From: Pseudomonadota bacterium
Lineage (GTDB): Bacteria > Pseudomonadota > Alphaproteobacteria > Acetobacterales > Acetobacteraceae
Direction of reading: 5' to 3'
Assembly: GCA_021808185.1 (NCBI GenBank)
Contig: JAKBCB010000048.1
Location: 1-13,326, forward strand
DNA length: 13,326 nucleotides
Shown here piece after piece: positions 8,188 through 13,326 of this stretch; position 1 is the first letter of the stretch; every line of letters begins with the position of its first letter. The notes below the pieces were generated by a model. That model saw nothing but the letters and a program-made list of their open reading frames with translations. It was not told the origin of the DNA and searched no databases. A program made the position numbers and the translations under genes.

Positions 8188-9470
8188 CCCGCCGCGCCCC
8201 CCGCGTCCGCCTTGCCCCCTCGCTTGCCGGATATGTCTCCCTCGCCAGCGCCCGCATCGTCCTGCTGAACTGGCTGCTCGCCCGCAAGGCCGGCGGCGCG
8301 GTGCTGCTCCGCCTCGACGATATCGATCCGCGCGATGCCGCGCACACCGAGTCCGCCGAGCACGATCTGCGCTGGCTCGGCCTCGATTGGGACACCACCC
8401 AGCGCCAGTCCGACCGCCGCGCCCGCTACGCCGAGGCGGCGGCGGTGCTGGAGCGCGCGGGGCGGCTGTATCCGTGCTTCGAGAGCGAGGACGAACTGCG
8501 CGCCAAGCGTGACCTGCGCGCGCGGCGCAATCAGGCCACCATCTACGACCGCGCCATGTTGAAAATGACCCCGGCCCAGCGCGCGTCGGCCGAGGCCAAG
8601 GGCAAGCGGCCGTACTGGCGCTTTCTGCTCTCGCCCGAGCCGGTCGGTTGGCACGATCTGGTGCTCGGCCAGACGCAGACGAAACTTTCGGCCATGTCCG
8701 ACCCGGTGCTGGTCCGCGCGGACGGCACCCCGCTGCCGCTGTTCGCATCAATGGTGGACGACCTCGACGCGGGCATCACCCATATCGTGCAAAGCGACGA
8801 GATGCGCGGCGCGAGCGCGATGGCGCTGGATATCGCCCAGGCGCTCGGCACGGACACGGGGCGGCTGCGCCTCGCGCACGTCGCGCCGCTGACCGACACG
8901 CGTCTGACCCTGCGCCGGCTGCGCACCGACGGCATCGAACCCTCCGCCATCGTCGCGTGCCTCGCCCAAGGCGGGAACGAGGCGCCCGGCCTCGATGAGC
9001 TGCGCGGCGCGTTCGATCTCGCCAACGCCGCCGCGGCCGCCAGCTTCGACATCGAACGGCTGCGGACGCTGAATACCGCAAGGCTATCGGCGTTAGCCTT
9101 CGCGGACGTGGCGGACCGGCTGCCACCCGGCGCCACGGAAGCGTTCTGGCTCGCGATCCGGGGACATTTGGAGCGGCTGACCGAGGCGCGCGGCTGGTGG
9201 GACGTGGTCGCCGGCACCATCGTGCCGCCGGTGATCGAGGGGGAGGGGGCGTTCCTGCGCACGGCACTGGAGCTGCTGCCGCCGGAACCGTGGAACGGAC
9301 ATGTCTGGGACAGCTGGACCGGGGCGTTGGCACAAGCAACCGGCCGAGACGGCGCCGAGACGCTGCGGCTCGCGCTGACCGGAGAGGATCATGGCCCCGA
9401 TCTGGCCGCGCTGCTGCCGCTGATGGGCCGCGCCCGCGCCGCGCGGCGGTTGCAGGTGGCGGCCGCGTAG
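8184..9470 (+). CDS. Glutamyl-tRNA synthetase-like protein with degenerate catalytic motifs
   Basis: This 428-residue protein is close in size and order to the short alphaproteobacterial GltX. It has a class I Rossmann domain, RLDDID (43-48), DLRWLGLDWD (61-70), YPCFE (96-100), SDPVLVRADG (172-181), a C-terminal helical anticodon-binding region, and a conserved end (LRLALTGEDHGPDLAALLPLMG). The aminoacylation signatures are changed. The expected LH-I/V-G after PTGY is V18-S19-L20-A21-S22. The loop that carries KMSKS (LSKR in this family) is missing about ten residues between L236 and L246. The RGEDH segment is Q203-S204-D205-E206-M207. The frame is intact along the whole length, so this is not an obvious pseudogene. 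It is too long for GluQ-RS, which lacks the anticodon domain. It may be a repurposed or regulatory synthetase paralog; normal Glu-tRNA synthesis looks unlikely. The gene overlaps the upstream ORF by ATGA and AGGAGG is close upstream. Confidence 0.85.
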   Translation: MTRRAPRVRLAPSLAGYVSLASARIVLLNWLLARKAGGAVLLRLDDIDPRDAAHTESAEHDLRWLGLDWDTTQRQSDRRARYAEAAAVLERAGRLYPCFESEDELRAKRDLRARRNQATIYDRAMLKMTPAQRASAEAKGKRPYWRFLLSPEPVGWHDLVLGQTQTKLSAMSDPVLVRADGTPLPLFASMVDDLDAGITHIVQSDEMRGASAMALDIAQALGTDTGRLRLAHVAPLTDTRLTLRRLRTDGIEPSAIVACLAQGGNEAPGLDELRGAFDLANAAAAASFDIERLRTLNTARLSALAFADVADRLPPGATEAFWLAIRGHLERLTEARGWWDVVAGTIVPPVIEGEGAFLRTALELLPPEPWNGHVWDSWTGALAQATGRDGAETLRLALTGEDHGPDLAALLPLMGRARAARRLQVAAA

Positions 9471-9671
9471 CAATGGGGGGCGGCATTGCGCGCATAAGTT
9501 GCGGCACGGCGGAATTTCCGGCCTCGCGACCGTGATGGTGGGCAAATTAGAGACGATGATCGTTTTTGAGGCTTGCTAGGGGCATAAATTGGATAGATGC
9601 TCCTGCCAGCGGATCGATGGGCAAGCCATCGTTCGTGGGAAGCCTAACCGGGTGTGCAGGAGTGCCAAATA
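9471..9671 (+). promoter_or_regulatory. AT-richer intergenic leader with competing inverted repeats
   Basis: This 200-base gap follows the nadE cluster. Its middle (about 9540-9600) is clearly less GC-rich than the surroundings, as expected for a promoter, but no -35/-10 pair with good spacing was found. The downstream part has a local hairpin CGATGG-GCAAG-CCATCG (9615-9631). GGCTTGC (9570-9576) can pair with GCAAGCC (9621-9627), and AGGCTT (9569-9574) with AAGCCT (9640-9645). These pairings exclude each other. No clear terminator for the upstream operon is seen. Confidence 0.4.
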
Positions 9672-9863
9672 ATGTCAGCTCTGCCGTCAACAGATGCGTC
9701 GTTTGCACTGGCCCAGACATACGACCGGCAGTCCTCGCCGGATGCGGTGGTCGGGAGGCTGACCCGGACCCTGAAATCGCGTGGCTTCGTGGTCAGCTCC
9801 GTGATGCTTGCCAATGTTTTCGTCTGGGGCAGCCTGATCAAGCTGGCGACCATCTTTCTCTGA
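9672..9863 (+). CDS. Small membrane protein with C-terminal helix (63 aa)
   Basis: The function is not recognised. From ATG 9672 the protein has a polar N-terminal part (1-38, ending in the basic stretch RLTRTLKSRG) and one hydrophobic segment at about 39-63 (from FVVSSV to IFL) that runs to the C-terminus. This is a tail-anchor-like layout, with the basic residues predicting a cytoplasmic N-terminus. AGGAG lies 9 bases upstream of this ATG. An in-frame GTG at 9654 is possible but would overlap the ribosome-binding site. The gene stands alone behind a structured, AT-richer leader and ends 6 bases before the stop of the convergent MFS gene. It is short, so the coding call is moderate. Confidence 0.6.
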   Translation: MSALPSTDASFALAQTYDRQSSPDAVVGRLTRTLKSRGFVVSSVMLANVFVWGSLIKLATIFL

Positions 9864-9869
9864 CCTTTC

Positions 9870-11174
9870 TCACGCCGTGACTGGCCGCGCCACCGGCGGG
9901 GTGACAGGCATTGGCGGCGCGCTGCGCGGCACGGCAAGCGACGCCAGGGCGGCCAGCACGCAGAAGGCGCCAGACACCAGGAACGCCGGAACGTAGCTGC
10001 TCAGCACATCGCGCGTGATCCCCGCGCCCGAGGCCGCGACGGCCGCGCCGAGCATGTGGCCGAAGAACACCCAGCCAAAGACCACCGAGGCTTTCTCCCG
10101 CCCGAACAGTTCTCCGCTGAGGCGCACCGTCGGCGGCACGGTGGCGATCCAGTCCAGCCCGTAGAACACCGCGAAGATCGACAGGCCATAGACCGAGAAG
10201 GTCGAAAACGGCAGCGCCAGCAGCGACAGGCCGCGCAGCCCGTAATAGGCGAACAGCAGCTTGCGGCTGTCGAACCGGTCGGACAGCCAGCCGGAGCCGA
10301 TGGTGCCGCCGAAGTCGAACATGCCCATCATCGCCAGCACGCTCGCCGCCGCCACCTCTGTCATGCCGAAATCCTGGCACAGCGGGATGAAGTGGTTGCC
10401 GATCAGGCCGTTGGTGGACAGGCCGCAGACGAAGAAGGTGAAGAACAGCAGCCAGAACCCGCGTGTGCGGGATGCGTCCCGCAGCGTGCGCAGCGCCATG
10501 CCGGCGGCGTTGGCGGTGGGCTTGGGCGGCGCGATCACCACCCGGTCGCCGAAAGCCGGCAGCGACAGCTCGCCCGGATGGTCGCGCCCGAACAGCCACA
10601 GCAGCCCGCCCGCGACCGCGCACGCCGCCGCCGCCGGCAGCAGTGCCACGCGCCAGCCATGGTGGTCGGCAAGCCAGGCCGCGAGCGGCAGGAACACCAG
10701 CGCGCCTGTGGCCGAACTGGCCGACAGCAACCCCATCACCACGCCGCGCCGGGCGGTGAACCAGCGGTTCGCCACCGTCGCCCCCAGCACCATCGCCGTC
10801 ATGCCGGTGCCGAGGCCGAGCATCAGGCCCCAGGTCAGCCACAACTGCCACAGCGCGGTGATCTGGGTCGCGAGGCCGATGCCGCTGACGATCAGCAGCA
10901 GCGCCACCGCCACGGTCTTGCGGATGCCGTAGCGCTGCATCAGCGCCGCCGCGAACGGGGCGATCAGTCCGTACAGCAGCAGCCGCAGCGACAGCGGGCC
11001 GGAGACGGCCGAGGTGGACCAGCCGAACTCGGTCATCAGCGGCCGCAGCAGCACGCCCGGCATCCCCATCGCGGCGGCGGTGGACAGCAGCACCAGGAAG
11101 GTCGCGGCCACCACCGCCCAGCCGTAATGGATGTTGCGCCGCGCCAGCGCCGGGGCGAGCAGGGTTGCGAGCAT
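9870..11174 (-). CDS. MFS transporter (OFA/monocarboxylate-like), TetR-controlled
   Basis: This 434-residue inner-membrane permease shows the twelve-helix Major Facilitator layout. The first helix is near 15-38. The motif A-like loop is RYGIRKT (81-87). Its second-half counterpart is SGWLSDRFDSRKLL (294-307), with the linker between halves at about 200-238. The stretches GMFDFGGTIGSGWLSDR and GLDWIATVPPTV are like those in MFS proteins often classed with oxalate/formate antiporters or monocarboxylate carriers; the substrate is not known. Start ATG 11174 has AAAGGA upstream and lies only 2 bases after the tetR stop, so both are one operon and the transporter is probably induced by the ligand of the regulator. 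The C-terminus is a short proline-rich tail. It could export a toxic compound or import an organic acid. Confidence 0.92.
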   Translation of the reverse strand: MLATLLAPALARRNIHYGWAVVAATFLVLLSTAAAMGMPGVLLRPLMTEFGWSTSAVSGPLSLRLLLYGLIAPFAAALMQRYGIRKTVAVALLLIVSGIGLATQITALWQLWLTWGLMLGLGTGMTAMVLGATVANRWFTARRGVVMGLLSASSATGALVFLPLAAWLADHHGWRVALLPAAAACAVAGGLLWLFGRDHPGELSLPAFGDRVVIAPPKPTANAAGMALRTLRDASRTRGFWLLFFTFFVCGLSTNGLIGNHFIPLCQDFGMTEVAAASVLAMMGMFDFGGTIGSGWLSDRFDSRKLLFAYYGLRGLSLLALPFSTFSVYGLSIFAVFYGLDWIATVPPTVRLSGELFGREKASVVFGWVFFGHMLGAAVAASGAGITRDVLSSYVPAFLVSGAFCVLAALASLAVPRSAPPMPVTPPVARPVTA

Positions 11175-11176
11175 GG

Positions 11177-11800
11177 TCAGTCCTTTCCGGGGCGGGCGAC
11201 GGGGACAGCGGCGCGCCGCGCGAGGGCGGCGGCGGCGGCGAGGGCGGCGCGCGAGCGCGCCGGGTCGGTGGCATGGGCGCGGGCCAGCAGCAGCCCGCCG
11301 AGCATGGCGGCCAGCGTCGCCTCCGCGGCCTCAGTGACGCGGGCGGGCGGCGCGTCCGCGTGGGCGGAAGCGATTTCTTCTTCGAGCACGCCGAGCAGCC
11401 CCGCGGCGCCGTCGGCCAGCGCCGCCCGCGTGGCCGCGTCGGCCCGTCCGATCTCGGGGCCGAGCGAGGCGAGCACGCAGCCTTCGCCCGGTGCGTCGCG
11501 GTGCGATTCGGTGAGGTAATTGTCGATCAGGGCCGCGAGCGGGTCGCGCCCCTCGGCCCTGGCGTGGTCGGCGCGGCGGCGCCAGGACGCGGCCGAGCGT
11601 GCCAGCCCGTCGCGGCACACCGCCTCGGCGAGCCCCGCCTTGCTCGGGAAATGGCCGTAGAACGCGCCATGCGTGAGGCCGGCGGCGGCGCTGACATCGG
11701 CGATGCGCACGGCGTCGAGCCCGCGCTGGCGGAACAGCCGTCCGGCGGCGGCCAGCAGGGCTGCGCCATGGGCGTCGCGGGTGGGGCGATCGACTTTCAT
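11177..11800 (-). CDS. TetR/AcrR-family transcriptional regulator
   Basis: This 207-residue protein has an N-terminal TetR DNA-binding domain at about 8-62. Its helix-turn-helix is VRIADVSAAAGLTHGAFYGHFPSK (31-54), with the typical G-F-Y-x-H-F recognition helix. The remaining all-alpha part (about 65-200, with EGCVLASLGPEIG at 106-118) is the ligand and dimer domain. The family usually represses its own operon and lets go when a small molecule binds. I place the start at ATG 11800 (MKVDRPTRDAH) because TetR proteins of this type start with this sequence. Upstream in-frame ATG and TTG codons (11809, 11821, 11836) fall inside or beyond a perfect palindrome. No good ribosome-binding site precedes 11800, so a leaderless message is possible. 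The MFS gene follows 2 bases after its stop and is its likely target. Confidence 0.92.
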   Translation of the reverse strand: MKVDRPTRDAHGAALLAAAGRLFRQRGLDAVRIADVSAAAGLTHGAFYGHFPSKAGLAEAVCRDGLARSAASWRRRADHARAEGRDPLAALIDNYLTESHRDAPGEGCVLASLGPEIGRADAATRAALADGAAGLLGVLEEEIASAHADAPPARVTEAAEATLAAMLGGLLLARAHATDPARSRAALAAAAALARRAAVPVARPGKD

Positions 11801-11828
11801 AGCAATCATGATGCCTATCATGATTGCT
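11801..11828. promoter_or_regulatory. Perfect inverted repeat, probable TetR operator
   Basis: The arms AGCAATCATGAT (11801-11812) and ATCATGATTGCT (11817-11828) are exact reverse complements separated by GCCT. The repeat directly abuts the tetR start codon and lies in the gap shared with the divergent GAF gene. Length, symmetry and position fit autoregulation by the neighbouring TetR protein. Each arm also contains the self-complementary ATCATGAT. Confidence 0.75.
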
Positions 11829-11916
11829 TGGCGCAAGAGGGCTTCGGCGCTGGCAAAATGTTAAACCGCACATGCGAAACGGTCGCATCGACCCGACAGG
11901 ATGCCCCGCCCCCGCG
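11829..11916. promoter_or_regulatory. Divergent promoter region (tetR / GAF gene)
   Basis: This short gap is more AT-rich around 11855-11866, the probable place of a promoter. A second inverted repeat ATGCGA-AACGG-TCGCAT occupies 11872-11888, in front of the GAF gene. I could not place -35 and -10 boxes with confidence on either strand. Confidence 0.35.
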
Positions 11917-12480
11917 ATGCCAACCCCGTCCCATCGCCTGCACGACCAGATGCGCTATGCCGCGCTGATGAACCACCGCCTGACCCGCCACATCATCGGC
12001 GATGCCAAGTCGGTCGTGCTGGTGGCGCAGGCGGCGCGCCACTTCGCCGTCCCGGTGGCCTGCATCGGTCTGGTCGGGCGCGAGCAGGTGCATCTGGTCG
12101 CCGAAATCGGCATCAGCAGGCATGTCGTGCCGCGCGATCTCGCCATCAGCCCTTACGCCATCCTGCGCGACGCGCCGCTGGTGGTCGAGGACACGGCGCG
12201 CGACCCGATGTTTGCCGGGCATCCGCTTGTCGCCGCGAGGGGAGTGCGCTTCCTGGCGGCGGCGCCGCTGATCGACCGCGACGGCTACCGGCTGGGCGCG
12301 TTCTGCCTGCTCGGCCGCGAGCCGCGCGCGATGCCGGCCGCCGACATCGCCGACCTGGTTCGCTTCGCCGCCCGCGCCATGGCGCGCATCGATTTCCTCA
12401 GCATGATCGCCGAACTGTCCCGCGAGGCGATCCCCGCGACGCCCGCGGTGCGGCGGGCGCGCGAGGTGATGGTCTGGTGA
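11917..12480 (+). CDS. Stand-alone GAF-domain protein
   Basis: This 187-residue cytoplasmic protein consists almost only of a GAF domain (about 25-165). Visible parts are VACIGLVGREQVHLVAEIGI, the YAILRDAPLVVEDTARDPMFAGHPLV segment (80-105) and the strand pattern VRFLAAAPLIDRDGYRLGAFCLLGREPR (110-137). GAF domains bind cyclic nucleotides, tetrapyrroles or other small ligands, or serve in dimerisation. The cysteine found in many proteins of this group at the S-F-C-A-H position is absent (AISPYAI), so a covalently bound bilin there is unlikely. No output domain is attached, so it may act through a partner. The start is uncertain: ATG 11917 fits where similarity begins, but its ribosome-binding site is poor, and ATG 11872 or 11950 are possible. 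It diverges from tetR and shares the palindrome region, so co-regulation is possible. Confidence 0.8.
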   Translation: MPTPSHRLHDQMRYAALMNHRLTRHIIGDAKSVVLVAQAARHFAVPVACIGLVGREQVHLVAEIGISRHVVPRDLAISPYAILRDAPLVVEDTARDPMFAGHPLVAARGVRFLAAAPLIDRDGYRLGAFCLLGREPRAMPAADIADLVRFAARAMARIDFLSMIAELSREAIPATPAVRRAREVMVW

Positions 12481-12502
12481 GCTTGGCGGCCCGCACCCAA
12501 GC
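12481..12502. terminator. Possible bidirectional hairpin between convergent genes
   Basis: GCTTGG (12481-12486) and CCAAGC (12497-12502) can form a 6-bp stem with a 10-base GC-rich loop, in the 27-base gap between two converging stops. The position fits a shared terminator, but there is no T-tract, so support is weak. Confidence 0.35.
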
Positions 12503-12507
12503 CGGGG

Positions 12508-13326
12508 TTACGCGTTGCCGCCGTAGGCGAAGTCCGGTCGCGCCTCCTCGGCCGCGCCGCCATAGGCGCCATCCGGTCGCGCGTCGGGCGCCGCCGCGTC
12601 CTCGGGCGCCGCGTTTGCCGGGGCGGTGGGTTGCTTCTTGCCGAGAATCGCTACCAGCACCTTGCGCGCGCTCTCGTCGTCCAGCAGCCGGTCGGCGATG
12701 AACGGGTGTTGCATTGCCTCGGCCACCGTCGGGCGCAGCATCGGGTCGGGGTTCATCGCCCAGTTCACGAAGCGGGTGTAGTCGGTATCAGCCGCATGGC
12801 TGCCGGATGCGCGCACCCGCTGCTCGTCGTGGTCCAGACGCTGCTCGATCTGGTCGAGCGAGGCTTGCAGCAGGTTGGCCGGCAGCGTGGCCCGCGTCTC
12901 CCACATCCGCGCCATCGTTTGCCGCAGCCGCGCCTGATCCTGCGCCGCCGGCGTGTTCATCACGAAGGGTTGCGCGGCGAATTTGGCCGACCGGTCCAGC
13001 AGCGCCTTCCACCGCCGCGCGAACGCATCGGTTGCGTCCGCCTCCGCCGCCTCGGTGCGGCTGATCTCGGTTTCCAGCGTGTCGAGCAGGGCGGCGGCCT
13101 GCGCCGGGCTGGCGCCGGCGGCGATGGTGTTCGTGGCTTCGTCCACGGCCTCGTCCAGTTCCTCGACCGCGTCGTCGTCCTGAATATCCGTGCGGTCCAT
13201 CAGATCGGTGATCCGCCGTTGCACCTCGGCGAGCCGCGCCGCGACACGCGCCGCCGCCGCTGCTTGCGGGTCCGCCTCGGGTGCCGCCGGCCGGGCTGGG
13301 GCCAGACTGTCGCGAAGCTGGCTCAG
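12508..13326 (-). CDS. Acidic helical protein with kinase subdomain XI-like segment (partial, cut by right edge)
   Basis: The frame is open to the window end, so only the C-terminal 272 residues are seen and the start lies outside. The in-frame GTG at 13224 is probably internal. Numbering from the edge, about 1-175 are Ala/Glu/Asp/Arg/Gln-rich and predicted helical, possibly coiled coil, with no signal peptide or membrane segment. Residues 181-210 read TDYTRFVNWAMNPDPMLRPT followed by VAEAMQHPFI. This matches the end of eukaryotic-type Ser/Thr kinase domains, including the invariant Arg of the D-P-x-x-R-P-T motif and the H-P-F. The rest is a linker rich in Pro/Ala and two near-copies of ARPDxAYGG at the C-terminus. 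It may be the tail of a kinase or pseudokinase with a large helical insertion. The kinase core itself is not visible here, so the function remains open. Confidence 0.75.
   Translation of the reverse strand: MSQLRDSLAPARPAAPEADPQAAAAARVAARLAEVQRRITDLMDRTDIQDDDAVEELDEAVDEATNTIAAGASPAQAAALLDTLETEISRTEAAEADATDAFARRWKALLDRSAKFAAQPFVMNTPAAQDQARLRQTMARMWETRATLPANLLQASLDQIEQRLDHDEQRVRASGSHAADTDYTRFVNWAMNPDPMLRPTVAEAMQHPFIADRLLDDESARKVLVAILGKKQPTAPANAAPEDAAAPDARPDGAYGGAAEEARPDFAYGGNA

Noticed and set aside
8184..9470. Assignment as GluQ-RS (YadB) or as an ordinary gltX
   Set aside because: GluQ-RS lacks the C-terminal anticodon-binding domain, which is present here. An ordinary gltX would keep HIGH and KMSKS, which are absent.
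8184..9470. Call as a pseudogene
   Set aside because: No stop or frameshift in 428 codons, and the non-catalytic parts are well kept, so decay is not the simplest reading.
9551..9568. Rho-independent terminator at the ACGATGATCGT palindrome followed by five Ts
   Set aside because: The symmetry centre leaves only about three base pairs after allowing a loop, too weak for a terminator.
10056..11519. 487-codon plus-strand open frame
   Set aside because: Antisense to the MFS and tetR genes; Gln/His/Arg-rich translation typical of a shadow frame.
13222..13224. GTG start for the right-edge gene
   Set aside because: The frame stays open for 34 more codons to the window end with similar helical composition, so the GTG is probably internal.

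Overview
The DNA is very GC-rich and gene-dense, with short intergenic gaps and start/stop overlaps. The protein types (DegP-like proteases, a short alphaproteobacterial-type GluRS fold, a glutamine-dependent NAD synthetase) fit an alphaproteobacterium, most likely Rhodospirillales/Acetobacteraceae. That placement comes from family resemblance and was not tested by a search. The window shows no rRNA, tRNA, insertion sequence or CRISPR array.

Left part (1-5083, all minus strand): three tandem paralogous HtrA/DegP-type periplasmic serine proteases. Each has a signal peptide, an intact His-Asp-Ser triad and two PDZ domains. They are followed downstream by a small secreted protein made of 12- and 13-residue repeats that runs off the left edge. 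This looks like an envelope protein-quality-control locus with an unexplained repeat protein beside it.

Middle part (5262-9470, plus strand): a tight four-gene cluster. It holds an EamA/DMT-family exporter, glutamine-hydrolysing NAD+ synthetase (nadE), an unrecognised acidic 122-residue protein, and a glutamyl-tRNA synthetase-like protein. The last two joins are ATGA overlaps. The synthetase-like protein keeps the overall fold and anticodon-binding region, but its HIGH motif is replaced, its KMSKS loop is missing and its RGEDH-type segment is changed. This is the best candidate here for an undescribed activity. After it come an AT-richer leader with competing inverted repeats and a 63-residue protein with a C-terminal membrane helix.

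Right part (9870-13326): a TetR regulator and an MFS transporter form a minus-strand operon. A perfect 12-bp inverted repeat with a 4-bp spacer abuts the tetR start and is probably its operator. A divergent GAF-domain gene lies on the other side. At the right edge a minus-strand gene is cut by the window end. It encodes an acidic, helix-rich protein followed by a segment that closely resembles the last subdomain of eukaryotic-type protein kinases, and a short duplicated tail.
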